In this document: piece by piece, positions 1-12,059 of the stretch
How the letters are laid out: every line of letters starts with the position of its first letter
How positions within the stretch are numbered: the stretch's first letter is position 1
Assembly: GCA_032622095.1 (NCBI GenBank)
Contig: CP136069.1
Span: 47,036,194-47,100,193, forward strand
DNA length: 64,000 nucleotides
Source: Siphonodentalium dalli
Lineage: Eukaryota > Mollusca > Scaphopoda > Gadilida > Siphonodentaliidae
Direction of reading: 5' to 3'
The notes under the pieces: generated by a model
Told to the model about the DNA's origin: nothing
The model's input: the letters and a program-made list of their open reading frames with translations, nothing else
The model's database searches: none
Position numbers and translations under genes: made by a program

Positions 1-2
1 AT

Positions 3-483
3 TTTGAGCAAGATTATTCTCCATTTCTATTTGATCACCTTCCGGAGTGTTTCACATCACTTTAATCTACATTTTGAAAAGGTTATCTTGTCCAATGTTA
101 ACAATTTTCATGCATAATTTTGCAATGTATAATACAAATTTTCCTAAAGTAACAGAACATTGCGATTAAAAATATTCAATACATGTAGCAATATAAAGCA
201 ACCATAAGTCAATGGAAATATCTAAACATAATGATACAACATCATACAAAGCCTCGGGAATGAAATTGTGCCAGATGGCAGGGCATACTCTAGTACACAT
301 TTAGCTCCCTGATTCCTAATTCGGTACCATGTTTGTTTTGGTCACAAATAACATGTCTCCATCCATGCGAATGAATAAGGATAAGGAAGTCAACTAACAC
401 TCAAATGTACTCTTCAATCAGTTTAAAGTGGTATGAATCACGCCGGGGTGATCAAGTAGAAATGGAGAATAATCTTGCTCAAA
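3..483. mobile_element. Inverted-repeat element, about 480 bp, MITE-like
   Basis: The first 40 or so bases (TTTGAGCAAGATTATTCTCC onward, through a GATCACC block) return as a reverse complement at about 442-483. The interior is AT-rich and has no meaningful reading frame. The paired ends suggest a non-autonomous DNA transposon. The left end lies at the window edge, so the outer boundary and target duplication cannot be judged. Confidence 0.6.
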
Positions 484-2666
484 CTAATAATTTTTATTAA
501 TATTATATTGAAATTGTCATTCTTATCTATTAATTAAGTACAGTGACTCTCGATGGCGAAATCGGTTTCGTTAGCTTATCGCATATAGTTGCGTCCCGAA
601 TCGAGAAGTAAATATTTACAATTGCGCGTAGTTCAGACGATGTTTTCTATGAAGTCGTAAGGTCGATTTGTTTGAAATTTTCGGCGATGTTACTCAGAAT
701 GCTATATTCCTCCATTGAATGCCAACTTCTTAGTTTCAAGCACACGAATTAGTACATAATATGTCGTTAAATATTGTTATAAAGGAGAAATAGGTCGTCA
801 TGCTGTCATTTTTAATGTCATACTTGTGTCATTTATACTAAATAAAACAAGCTGGCACAACAGGTGGACACACATTTTATCATAAGTTAAGATAAGACTA
901 TTCATTTGCTGTAATATTGATAAGAGAGCATTTTGCCTGTATACTGCGACGCACTATCCTAATGTTTCGAGAACAATAGTATAAAATCGAACAGCAATGC
1001 TCTTATTCCTTACATTTTGAACGATGATTTCTGAGGATGCCCAATCGTTACATATGGGGTCGCCGAGATTCTTGAAAAATATTCATCAACCCGTTTTGAT
1101 CACCGGGGCCAGATGTTGCAGAAGCTAGTGTAAATCTAGCCTTAAAAAAACACGGCAGTTATCACAATAGATAACCCAAGTACAACTTCCAATTGAACCA
1201 AGAAAGTAGAGTTATCTACGATACATTGTATCACCCGTGCCCTGTCCCATGCTACGTTCGCAAACCAACTGGTCACAATGGTGCTATATGATTCAGTGTT
1301 GTGTATATACCGTTCACAATATAATGCCCCGGCACTCAATGATGTTCTTATATTTGGAAAGACTGACATTTGTGGAAACATTTTTTTATGCTAAAATACA
1401 TTACATGTACATCAGACAGGGAATTCGCCTTTAAATCTTGTGTTTTAACTAGGATTAGAACCGCACTAAAATACTGTCATTATTCAGACCACATCAGTGT
1501 TAACACTGGGCCGAGCAATCTTTTGGTAAATTTTTTGGTCAATTCTGATTTTATTTGGCTAAATTTAAAACACTGGCCAAATTATGTCCTCATTTTATTG
1601 TCTCACAATTATTGAATGTTTGATTTAATATCAAACATTATATATAATTTTAACCATAACTTCAATTACCGTGTGTAGACTGGCTTAATCCAACCATTGT
1701 TACTTGACAATATACCACTATCTACCATTCAGCCTTATGACAAAGGGTACGTTAGTGTTAATCCTCATTACTGTTTTGTTGCATTTGGACGCCTATTATT
1801 TGTTTTGAGAGTGCACTGCCATGAGTGCTATTTTATACCAATTAAGCTATATCACCTAATAAATTAGCAGACGATCATACAATACATTGGATTCTCATGT
1901 CGCTCCCGTTACAAAATCAAATTGGGTTTTGTATTAGATTTCAGATTTTGGGGCAAACAAATGTTTGGTCAACTGAAATTCGTATTGGCCATTCTCGAAA
2001 AAAAGGCCATTGGCCCCAATACCAGCGCGAACAATGGACTAATTGGTCGTCATATTTCTGTGCCATAGCTTGCCATGTTGCGCGCTGAGTTTCCGCACAA
2101 TGAATCGACTCGACCAATTAACCCATTGCGTTTCACCAAGGTTGATCTCTACTCATTACTTTTTGCTACATTGTATTCTCTACGATATATATAATTACAC
2201 GATCGGTCGTCCAGAATTGTGTTTGGCCGTGGCAATCCCTCATTCACTCACATAGCATGCACGTAGTACGGTTTGTTGATATGATCTCAATTCATGTTTA
2301 TCCACTTATATTAATTTCATGCGTAATAAGTCAGTTCCCCAATTGCGGTTTTTATTTTGCGACGTTTAGTTCTCCGCATATATAAGTCCGCTAATATTAT
2401 CATGTGGGCCAATGAAGCTTTTTATCGGAACTGTTGGAGGAAATGCAGCTGCGAGAAAATATCTGGAATAAACAAAGCGAACTATACAAGGACCAAAAAC
2501 AAGAAAAATGCTGATTATAACGAACTTTGGGGGACTCATTGTGCGAATATGCAGCGGGCGACATGGCTAGCTATGGCATATTGATTATGACAATAAATTG
2601 TCACCAAACTCCACCGTATATTATGGTCACACCTATTATGCCATCGCTACTGTGATACGTGTGTCC
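484..2666. other. No recognisable gene or repeat
   Basis: About 2.2 kb of AT-rich sequence. Open frames here are short, overlap on both strands and match no family I know. I see no convincing inverted repeat, tandem repeat or exon signal. Confidence 0.5.
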
Positions 2667-2790
2667 GCAGCCAATGACTTGAGTCATAAATTCATGTTCA
2701 TTATAATTACCATGTTGTTTGCATCGTTCGTAGACCACAATAGTGTATTTTGCACTAATCCACTAATTATTTTTGCATATATTCGGTTGA
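2667..2790. mobile_element. MITE family I, partial copy (right half)
   Basis: The sequence runs from a GAGTCATAAATTCATG motif through ACCATGTTGTTTGCATCG to TTTTGCATATATTC. It matches the right half of the fuller copy at 42537-42897. It stops where element A1 begins, so A1 probably inserted into or beside it. Confidence 0.55.
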
Positions 2791-3214
2791 GTCGTAAGTC
2801 GGGATTTTTTTTACCCTGTGCCAATGCATTCTCTTATATATGCGAGTCGACCATAGGTCGCCTCGCATATATAAGAGAATGCATTGGCCTAACAATTTTT
2901 TACAATTTTAATAATTTGTTCTTGTATTCTTTAACAATTTTATGATTTCACCCATACAGAGCCCCAGACAAACATGAGCAGACGACACTCTTCTATATGC
3001 TTCTATATATATGTGTGGGGCTCCCTGCAGGGTAATGGATGTTTTTTATTTTATGTCCTAAAAATTGTAAGAAACATTTATTTAAAAAACATGATAAAAA
3101 ATTGCTAGGCCAATGCATTCTCTTATATATGCGAGGCGACCTATATAAGAGAATGCATTGGTACAGGGTAAAAAAAATCCCGACTTACGACTGGATTTGA
3201 TATGGCGGGTCACG
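2791..3214. mobile_element. MITE family A, copy A1, left end truncated
   Basis: The family layout is: outer inverted repeat, a palindrome built on CCAATGCATTCTCTTATA, a central unique part containing GAGCCCCAGACAAAC and CTCCCTGCAGGGTAATGG, a second palindrome, and the mirrored outer repeat. This copy starts at GTCGTAAGTC and lacks the outer TGTGACCCGCC. Its right end GGCGGGTCACG is present and is followed by TA. No transposase is encoded. Confidence 0.8.
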
Positions 3215-3734
3215 TATATAAAAGATATGCCATATTATATACCATTTGAAAGAGGAAGCTCCAAAACATTGTATTATCAACTTATCCGGTGTAATCAACT
3301 GTGAGCATGTTGTTTTTGTTGATGTACCGACGTGTTTTGTACTTCACCTGTTTTTGTTATGCAAATTGTATTATTGTCAATGGCGCGGAATAATTCTATA
3401 TTTCAAAGATAGAGTTGTTTCCCCTTCCATTGAAAATACATTTTAGTTTGAATTATATTGCATTCTGGGAGCCATAACGGGGGAATCTTTTTATTATTTA
3501 AGCTGTTTTCTATTTCTCTATTGGCATCTTCTGAGATATGGACTTTTCAAATGGTGATATATTATACTATTTTAATCATATTTTATGCCATAGATTGTTA
3601 TTAAAACGGTATATCAAGGCACTATAAAAAAAATAATCGGTGACTCGAAAATTAAGTAGGCCTTTAAATAGTGTCTGCACATAAGTGAGACAAATACACA
3701 CAGCAACTACATGTACACAAAAAATGTACAAGTA

Positions 3735-4200
3735 AAAAAGGCGATAACTTGTAATCGCAGGTGCACATGTTACCGTAATGATAAATATGCATGTTTGTAC
3801 CAAGTCTAACAGCTGAGTCTAATAGAAATTGGACTGGAGACGTACAAAGCTTGCACACAATTACCCACGTTGCTAAACATTTCTAAATAGAAAATGGGGA
3901 TAACTACAGCAAAAAAAGCTCCCATGGATCTTATAATTGCAGGTGCCCAGGTTCCGACGATGATCGATAATTGTGCCAAGTTTAAAAAAACATTGAAGTA
4001 ATACAATCTCGAACAAAATTACAGGTTGAAAATGTTCTAAGTTGAAAAAGGACAATAACTCCACAAGAAAATTTCAGAACGCAGGTTCACATGGCACTAA
4101 ATACATGTGCCAAGTTAAAAAAAAAATACCGAAAAATGAAGGAATAGAAGCTCGGGCAAAGTTGCGTCCACGGACGGGCGGATCTGATTCCAGTATACCC
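3735..4200. repeat. Three diverged tandem units of about 155 bp (family Q)
   Basis: Three successive units each run from a GATAACT motif through GCAGGTGCxCA to TGCCAAGTT. The last ends near GGACGGGCGGAT and CAGTATACCCC. A related block in reverse orientation lies at 55655-56340. The low identity between units suggests an old array. Confidence 0.55.
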
Positions 4201-4220
4201 CAGGGAATATAAAACAATAT

Positions 4221-4690
4221 TTTATGAATATATCAGAAGTGAGTTCCGTTATTTGGTGGAACCTCCTCTCGGGGTTATGCTACAATGTATATTATACGCG
4301 TAACAGAAGGAAGCTGTTCCATTTCGGATGTATGTCAGCTGGCGGCCTCCACATCTTGAGACGCAATGCTTGCCATCGGCAGTGAATCAACACCTCTATG
4401 TCGACACATTTGATGTAACCCATCACCAAAATTGTTTATTGAAATTGGGTGTTATTTAGCTTTAATTCCACCGCTTCCCACGAGCGGAAAACTAATATCC
4501 AAAGTATGCCACTCGTCAAAACTCTCAATGCTTTCACCATACGTTTACGGACAATGATGTCACGGGCCGCGTACCAAGACGAAAGTATGCCGACAGCGCG
4601 ATTTAAAATAAATACCGGTATGATATCCTAATTTTCTGCTTGAAGGATACAGGCGTTAATCCCAATTATTAGTTAATGGCGCAAAGCTTA
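4221..4690. other. Nothing recognised
   Basis: Mixed-composition sequence with no convincing frame, inverted repeat or tandem repeat. Confidence 0.4.
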
Positions 4691-4714
4691 TGGCTAGAGA
4701 TGATTGACAATGAT

Positions 4715-5000
4715 CTGCATGACGAAGTGGCCAACTTGGCAGGGCCCAGTTCATTCGAAATTGTTATTAAAACAGCACACCAGGGTGCTACATCTATGTC
4801 GGGAAGGGATGGTGGCCAACTTGGCTGGCCGCGGGCCATTCGAATTGGTTATTAAAACAGTAATCCGAGACGTTGGTGAGAGAAAATGCTGTATCTATAT
4901 TGGGCAGTGGCCAACTCAGCGTGGCCCGGGCACTCGTAACGCGTATTCAAACAACACACACGACCAGTTTTTAGGTCAACTGTACTTTGTAAAGTTTGAG
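4715..5000. repeat. Three diverged tandem units of about 105-110 bp
   Basis: GTGGCCAACT motifs recur near 4728, 4812 and 4908, each followed by a CATTCG motif and, in two units, TTATTAAAACAG. A frame of 126 codons crosses the array, but the repetition explains it. Confidence 0.5.
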
Positions 5001-5109
5001 CTATTGTCATGGCTTGGTATGCGTCGTTCGTGTGTGCGTTCGTCAAATTCCTTTAGCACGGGCTACAGGCTGTACCTTTGGTAGGATCTTTGTGACATTT
5101 TCACAGCTG

Positions 5110-5660
5110 TTGAAAGGACAGTCAATGTAGATGGGAGCGAGTCATTTTGGGGTCATTTGGCAAAAAAAACAAAAACATGGCCGCCACCAGCCATCTTGGA
5201 TTTATTTCAAAATTCAATCCATTATAGCACGGGCTACAGACCTGAGGGTTCGTCTGATCATCGTGACATTTGACGTGGATGTTAATATTGACATGTGGCG
5301 GGGAACGAGTCATATCGGGGTCATTCGGCCATAAAACATGGCCGCCGGCAGCCATCTTGGATTTTGCTCTTTGCATGACTAAATCATTTGGCACGGGATT
5401 AAAATCGTACTATGGTCGGATCATAATGAAATTGGTCATGGCTGTTGACATATAGATGAAAAACGAGTCATTTCGAAGTCATTCGGCAAAAAAAGATGGC
5501 CACCAGCGGCCATCTTGGATTTCAAAATTCATTCCATTAGCACGGGCTATATGCCGAGTCATTTGGAGGTTATTCGGCCATAAAACATTCCACTTCCCTC
5601 ATACGATCACACCCAAACTCATGCAATTATTCCCTTTCCAACATGAGCTACATTGTCATT
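5110..5660. repeat. Diverged tandem array built on a GAGTCAT...GCCATCTTGGATTT unit
   Basis: GAGTCAT blocks begin near 5138, 5306, 5464 and 5555. In three units they are followed by a GTCATT(C/T)GGC block, an ATGGCC block and CCATCTTGGATTT. The fourth unit is cut short. The same roughly 100-bp unit forms part of the interior of all three family C transposons, which links this array to that family. Confidence 0.65.
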
Positions 5661-5859
5661 GACACTTTCATTTCAGATGTGATGCTAGATCTATGTAGGG
5701 ACAGTGGTCAACTTAGCGTGCACGTGATATTTGAAATAATTATATATATATTTGCGCAATGGATATTACATGACCCTCAACATTCTAAATGGCTATTTTG
5801 TACATAACACTTAGGTCGCGGTTATATGATGGAGGGGTTGAATAGAAAGTGGATTCTGT

Positions 5860-6335
5860 CAAAAAAAGGGGGCATAACTCCACTAGAAATGGTTGGACCG
5901 AACCCAAATTCGAAGTTGACCTGTATTTTCGTGTGATTAATCCACATACTATCGGATAATCATAATTTGAGTTATAATCCGGACAACAAAATGATCAGCA
6001 TATTCGATTAGCGGAATACATGTAACTCCGCCATAACTGGTTGGATCGGATCCAAATTGGAACTTCATCGGGACATTCTCACATGAAGTTTCATCAAATT
6101 ATGTTGAATATTATTCACGTTAACATCCCGACAACAAAATAATCCACAAATTATAAGTCGATAAATGGACATAACCCCGTCAGAAATGGTCGGACCGATT
6201 TTACCGAACCCAAATTCGAACTTGACCTGTATATGTTTACACTTGTTTAGTCCACATATTAAATTTGGAAGCCATCGGATTATTATGAAATGAGTTGTCA
6301 CCGGACAACAATATAATCAGCAAATGCTAAGTCGA
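5860..6335. repeat. Three diverged tandem units of about 160 bp
   Basis: Each unit has a CATAAC(T/C)CC motif, a GGTCGGACCGA-like motif, CCAAATT(C/G)GAACTT and CGGACAACAAAAT. One more unit lies alone at about 7780-7880. The pattern resembles old dispersed tandem repeats of invertebrate genomes; I cannot assign a family. Confidence 0.55.
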
Positions 6336-6360
6336 AATTAAAGGTCATGTGCAGACCCCC

Positions 6361-6738
6361 CGAATCCAGGTGACTTTTTGGGACTTTCGCTTTTTTTAAA
6401 CCAAAGAAGTCAAATTCTGGCAAAGAAATTCTGTTGAATATGTTTAAAGTTACCATCGGGACAACGCATGCTCGCCCCTCCTATATTTGAGCCTTAAGGG
6501 ATAGTTTTTCTTGAGTGGTTAGGATCAAGTGGTTGCTTCTTTGGTTGCTAAATTTTATGAAAAACAGCAGTACTTAAGTGCAACTTTTTTCTTTGTGATA
6601 AATAAATGTGCTCGATTCGCACATTCGTATTATTAAAAACACGGTACGGAAATGAACGATGTTAGACGAATGGAAAATAATCCATACGATGCAAGGTAAT
6701 TATCTAAAAAATGACTGTCCATGGTCCAAGACAATGCA
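6361..6738. other. Nothing recognised
   Basis: AT-rich sequence with no supported gene or clear repeat. Confidence 0.4.
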
Positions 6739-7191
6739 CTAACCCGCCATATAAAATCCAGTCGTAAGTCGGGATTTTTTTACCCCGTGCCAATGCATTC
6801 TCTTATATATGCGAGGCGACATATGGTCGATATAAGAGAATGCATTGGCCTAACAATTTTTTACAATGATTTTAATAATTTTTTCTTCTATTCTTTAACA
6901 ATTTTATAATTTCATCCATACAGAGCCCCAGACAAACATGAGCAGACGACACTCTTCTATATGCTTCTATATATGTGTGGGGCTCCCTGCAGGGTAATGG
7001 ATGTTTTTTTATTTTATGTCCTAAAAAATGTAAGAAACATTTATTTAAAGAAAATGATAAAAAATTGTTAGGCCAATGTATTCTCTTATATATGCGAGGC
7101 GACCTATGGTCGACTCGCATATATAAGAGAATGCATTGGCACAGGGTAAAAAAATCCTAACTTACGACTGGATTTGATATGGCGGGTCACA
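6739..7191. mobile_element. MITE family A, copy A2
   Basis: A near full-length copy. The left outer repeat is worn (AACCCGCCATATAAAATCC). The right end GGCGGGTCACA is intact and followed by TA. Both inner palindromes and the central CTGCAGGGTAATGG block are present. Non-coding. Confidence 0.85.
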
Positions 7192-7284
7192 TATATAAAA
7201 ATGTGCTCGATTCGCACATGCGCACTAACTTTGGACTATCCAGACTTAAGTGGTATTTTCAAGATGTTACAAAATGTTACTTAA

Positions 7285-7700
7285 ATTACCACTTAATGAC
7301 TGGTTTATCATACAAAATTACCACTTAATGACTGGTTTATCATACAAAATTACCACTTAATGACTGGTTTATCATACAAAATTACCACTTAATGACTGGT
7401 TTATCATACAAAATTACCACTTAATGACTGGTTTATCATACAAAATTACCACTTAATGACTGGTTTATCATACAAAATTACCACTTAATGACTGGTTTAT
7501 CATACAAAATTACCACTTAATGACTGGTTTATCATACAAAATTACCACTTAATGACTGGTTTATCATACAAAATTACCACTTAATGACTGGTTTATCATA
7601 CAAAATTACCACTTAATGACTGGTTTATCATACAAAATTACCACTTAATGACTGGTTTATCATACAAAATTACCACTTAGTGACTGGTTTATCATAAAAA
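7285..7700. repeat. Perfect 32-bp tandem repeat, 13 copies
   Basis: The unit contains ATTACCACTTAATGACTGG and TTTATCATACAAA. Twelve copies look identical by eye. The thirteenth, from 7669, has AAT to AGT and a changed tail. Such uniformity implies recent expansion or array correction. A 32-bp unit without spacers is a minisatellite, not a CRISPR array. Confidence 0.95.
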
Positions 7701-7739
7701 TACCAAACGTATATACAGACGCACGCACGGACGGAAATG

Positions 7740-7890
7740 CTAATTATAATATTGTCCTCCGAATTTGTTTGGGATACAAAAGGCATAATTCCGCCAGAAA
7801 TAGTCTGACCGGGTCGGGACTTTCTCATATGAAGGGCACATACCAAGTTTATCATCCGGGCAACAAACGATTCGGACGGACGGACATGAA
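7740..7890. repeat. Solo unit of the 5.9-6.3 kb tandem family
   Basis: It carries CATAATTCCGCCAGAAAT, a GACCGGGTCGGGAC block and ATCCGGGCAACAAACG, followed by GGACGGACGG runs. It matches the array at 5860-6335. Confidence 0.5.
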
Positions 7891-8037
7891 GACGGACGGA
7901 CGGACACCGCTCATTTGAATTTGTCTCGGGCGACAACAAATGCCATACGATCTACGGACTATATATATATACGACATTTTCTATGGGAACTACCCACCAA
8001 TGAGTATTTATTATAGAAAGGTTTAAGAGTCTTGCTT

Positions 8038-9737
8038 AAAGGTACTGAATCCGATTAGATGATGCACATATCAGATTCAAACAACAAAAACCTGTTATTT
8101 GTCAACATTTTGTTCAACGAAATTTTGCCTGTTTGTCAAATATCTGACACAAAAAAGCCACTTGATTTTAGAGATATACATCTTCATCCGCAATTTGGTC
8201 AGAGACATTTTTCTTGTCGACTTTTACTGTGCCACTAATATTCCAGGTGGTTAAAAATAATATATTTAAAAAATCGATATCTGATCACTCTGAGCTTTGA
8301 CGGGTGGGTTCCTCGACTCGAATCAAATATGTTTTTACCCACGAAGCCAAATAAATAGTAATCGAGGGGCGCCTGTTAAGCCGAGTTTTGTAGTAACTGA
8401 CGAGTTTTGTGGTAGCTCACGAGTTATGTAGTAACAATCGACCATTTTTGTGGTAGCTCACGAGTTTTGCAGTAAAATCGACGAGTTATGTAGTAATTTG
8501 GGTTACGAGTTTTGTAGTAAAATATCGACGAGTTTTGAAGTAAAAAACAAGCTAACGAGTTTTGTAGTAATACTCGTCGAGTTTTGTAGCAACACTTTTA
8601 GTCAGTTTCAAAGGCGGGTTTGGACTTAATAAAATCGTATATAGTAAATGCAATGTTTTTGTGTGTAAGTGTTTGTGTGGTGGACGTTAATGACGTTGTA
8701 GCTCAACTTGATGTTGGTCCCTCGTCACTGCTGCGTCGTTTCTCATCAGATCTGAGCCAAACTTCGTACATAGAAGTACTATGGCCATGTTATTAACTTG
8801 AACCTGGCCCCCATTACGTCAGACATCGCGTCCTATTTCTTAATACCATGTTGTATTTGTGAAATAGAATAAACTATCTATCTTGGTGGAAAACCAAATG
8901 TGGGTCGTCATTTTTCTCTCAATGCATAATGGATTCGCGGCTTGTGCACTCTAAGAAATAAACGCAACCAACAGTAGCCGTGAAACAAAAGAGAGCGGCG
9001 AGTCATGCATGCGTACCATACAGTTATTGTTACTAATAATCGTTTCACTTTGTTTTTGCAATATAGACAACTCTACGCCACCTCTTGGTTCTTGGTTCGT
9101 TCTTGTGGATACCCATGTGACTTGACAAAGTAATTAACGTCAGAACGCGACGTATGAGGTAATCGGGACCAGGTCCACATAAATAACATGGCCACAATAC
9201 GTCTATGTACCAAGTTTCTAACTGATCTGCCGATAAACTGCGGAGGAGTGACGAGGGACCATCATCGAGTTGAGCTACAACGTCATTAACGTCAGAACGC
9301 GACGTCTGGTGTAATGGGGACCAGGTCCAAGTTAATAACATGGCCATAGTACTTCTAGGTACGAAGTTTGGCTCAGATCTGCCGAGAAACGGCGCAGCAG
9401 TGACGAGGGACCAACATCAAGTTGAGCTACAGTGTCATTAACGTCCACCACACAAACAATTACACAAGAAACATTGCATTTACTATAAGATTTTATTAAA
9501 CGCGCCTTTGAAACTGACTAAAATTTGTTGCTTGTTTTTTACTACAAAACTTGTCGATATTTTACTACAAAACTCGTAACCTGAAATTACTACATAACTC
9601 GTCGATTTTACTACAAAACTCGTGAGCTACCACAAAACTCGTCGATTGTTACTACATAACCCGTGAGCTACCACAAAACTCGTCAGTTACTACATAACTC
9701 GGCGTAACAGCGCCTAATCGGATTGAGTACCTTTAAC
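8038..9737. repeat. Older dispersed repeat, split by the foldback element
   Basis: Left part 8038-8373 and right part 9715-9737 join into a sequence similar to the uninterrupted copy at about 31205-31507. Shared blocks are AAAGGTA, CAGATTC followed by an AACAA run, GAAGCCAAA and ATAGTAATC, and an ending like AGTACCTTTAA. The interruption is the 1336-bp foldback. Confidence 0.6.
8374..9709. mobile_element. Foldback element with long inverted arms, 5-bp target duplication
   Basis: It begins TGTTAAGCCGAG and ends CTCGGCGTAACA. GCGCC flanks both sides (8369-8373 and 9710-9714). Each arm is roughly 430 bp. The outer 200 bp of each arm is a run of GAGTTTTGTAGTAA-type subrepeats. The inner part includes a TTAGTCAGTTTCAAAG block and GTCCCTCGTCACTGCTGCG. 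The right half also holds a second, diverged copy of the roughly 165-bp inner unit (9135-9290). A 100-codon minus-strand frame here falls in that repeat and is not a gene. No transposase was seen. The 5-bp duplication and TGTTA ends do not identify a superfamily for me. Confidence 0.85.
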
Positions 9738-9808
9738 AGATATAGCCAGTAGTTGAGTTGTTGGCAAGATGATCGGACTGCAATAACTTCACCACAATAA
9801 AGCCTATA

Positions 9809-10272
9809 TGTGACCCGCCATATCAAATCCAGTCGTAAGTCGGGATTTGTCTTACCCTGTGCCAATGCATTCTCTTATATATGCGAGTCGACCATAGGTC
9901 GCCTCGCATATATAAGAGAATGCATTGGCCTAACAATTTGTTATCATGTTTTTTAAATAAATGTTTCTTACAATTTTTAGGACATAAAATAAAAAAAACA
10001 TCCATTACCCTGCAGGGAGCCCCACACTTATATAGAAGCATATAGAAGAGTGTCGTCTGCTCATGTTTGTCTGGGGCTCTGTATGGGTGAAATTATAAAA
10101 TTGTTAAAGAATAGAAGAATTTTTTTTTTACATTGTAAAAAATTGTTAGGCCAATGCATTCTCTTATATATGCGAGGCGACTTATGGTCGACTCGCATAT
10201 ATATAAGAGAATGCATTGGCACAGGGTAAAAAAAATCCCGACTTACGACTGGATTTGATATGGCGGGTCACA
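9809..10272. mobile_element. MITE family A, copy A3, complete
   Basis: Complete 464-bp copy with TGTGACCCGCCATATC at the left and the mirrored GATATGGCGGGTCACA at the right, flanked by TA on both sides. The central block is inverted relative to A1 and A2. Confidence 0.9.
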
Positions 10273-10289
10273 TATTTTTGGAGCATGGA

Positions 10290-10600
10290 CCATTCGCCAA
10301 CTTTGCGTGTCCCAGGGGATTCAATTGTGGTAATGATAAACACCATAGCTCGGGTTTGGTTATAGAATGGATGGTTTTAAATGTCTTCATTGTTTAGTCA
10401 ATAAAACATCACGCAATACTAGTTGCTTAGCAAGGATACTGAATCTGATGGGTGACCAAATTGACGTGCCTTGGGGCATTCTAGATGGCCATCCAAAATA
10501 AATCTTCGGTCAGCAGTGGTTATGGGATGGAAGTTTATGTGATTCTTGTTTAGTTAGCAATACATGAGTTGCTTAGGTCAACTTATCCTCGCGCATATAC
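10290..10600. repeat. Two diverged direct units of about 150-160 bp
   Basis: Two successive units share a GTG(T/C)C(C/T)(C/T)(A/T)GGGG(A/C)ATTC-like motif, then GGTTATxGxATGGA, then TTGTTTAGT and CAATA. The relation is weak and the array old. Confidence 0.4.
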
Positions 10601-10610
10601 GCACATAATC

Positions 10611-11161
10611 CAGGGGGGGGGGGGGTCGGAAAAAAATTTCAGGCACGTATGGCAGTTTTTCCCTTTCGATCATTTTTTGTACCCACCCACCCCCACCGCC
10701 AAATTTTTTTCCGTTTTCGGCAGTTTATCCGACCATTTTTTGACACCCACCCCCCTTTTAACACTAAAACAGAGATTTGCGGGGGGGGGGGGGAATTCAC
10801 TGTAAACAGCTGTATATGAATTTCTGTGCATACTATTTATCATGGATGTTAACATGGACATGTAAATAGGAATGAGTCATTTTGATGTCATTCGGCCAAA
10901 AAAACATGGCTGCCAGCGGCCATCTTGGATTTCAAAATTTGCAACAAAATACAACACGATAACTGCCTGCAGTCAGTTTCCCAGTTAGAATTACATTATT
11001 TCTCATTCAAAGTGGTTTTGAAGCCCAGCTCATGGCAAAAACACTAAAAAAAACAAGCAGGAAATTTTTTTGTTAGTTGCGGAAAAAATTGCTTGTTGTT
11101 GGCTTTGACCACCCACCCACCCCGGCATACGTGCCGGAATTTTTTTTTTTCACCCCCCCTG
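10611..11161. mobile_element. MITE family C, copy C1
   Basis: The 551-bp element starts CAGGGGGG and ends CCCCCCTG. Near both ends is a copy of GGCACGTATG or its complement. Inside are GGTGGGTGGGT-type blocks and a unit matching the 5.1-5.6 kb array. Its orientation is opposite to C2 and C3. The flanks CATAATC and CGTAATT agree at 5 of 7 positions, so the target duplication is worn. Confidence 0.85.
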
Positions 11162-11395
11162 CGTAATTGACCTATAATATGAAACAGGTCCATAATGTGA
11201 TTATTTGATCCTGAAATAAGCAGATAATGGATTCATAGCCGCTATTTCGTGTTATGACTCAAAATGAGGCGATTCTAAGTAGATTATATACCTAAATCAA
11301 TTTCTTTATAAGCAGATAATGTTCGGGTTTTCGGCAGAATAGGGTGCTTAGGTAGAATACCAAATATATTTAGGGAGCTTCCTGAAATATTGCGA

Positions 11396-11540
11396 AAATA
11401 CTGTGCCAATGTATTCTCTTATCCAGCGCATTCGCTTATATGTACGAGGCTAACTACGGGAGACTCGCATATAAGAGAAGGCAGCGGCACAGCATCGTTA
11501 ATGCTGCACCAGTTCAGTTCCCGTCATGAAATGATTAAGC
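11396..11540. repeat. Degenerate copy of the family A palindrome
   Basis: CTGTGCCAATGTATTCTCTTAT is mirrored further on by ATAAGAGAAGGCAGCGGCACAG, followed by TTAATGCTGCACCAG. The segment at 34838-34985 has the same layout and the same TTAATGCTGCACCAG tail. The two define a relative of family A. Confidence 0.55.
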
Positions 11541-11849
11541 ATCTAAACAAACTGCCTCCAGATACACGAATCCGAATGGGTGATAACTTTATCAGAAGTG
11601 GCGAATGCATCAAATCCGCCTTGAGCCACACATGTGACCATTTTAGTAGGAAATTAAACTTGGCGTTACATTTTATCGGCGCTGTAGGGTTAAAATATGA
11701 AGATATCTACCTATTGCTATCCGGAACCTGACCGGTATGTAAAAAAAGACGGAATTTCTAAGAACAATTTGCTTCGAACCGCCAAGTGCATCTAACTCAG
11801 CGTGTTTTTTTTGCACTAATGACTCAACTGCATATACACATATATATAG

Positions 11850-12040
11850 GAACCACCCACTTAACCCTTTTTATACTAAAGCATATTTGACGATGTGTTA
11901 TCCCATAGATAATGTTCATATCTATAATAAATTCAACAACAGGTCGTTTGTTGAGTTTATTGTGTGAACATTTCCTGAATAAATAGGAGTCCGTCTGCAC
12001 TTTTATTACCTGTCGTCTGCTTATATTACATTTACATTCC
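11850..12040. mobile_element. MITE family J copy
   Basis: It contains AACCCTTTTTATACTAAA, a CAACAGGTCGTTTGTTGA palindrome core, TCCTGAATAAATAGGAGT and CTGTCGTCTGCTT. These blocks recur in both orientations near 21320-21460, 21990-22265 and 41590-41790. Confidence 0.55.
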
Positions 12041-12059
12041 ACAAATCCATTTAGTGTAT

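Noticed and set aside
7285-7700. Regular 32-bp direct repeats as a possible CRISPR array
   Set aside because: The units are directly adjacent with no spacers, and the window is clearly animal DNA.
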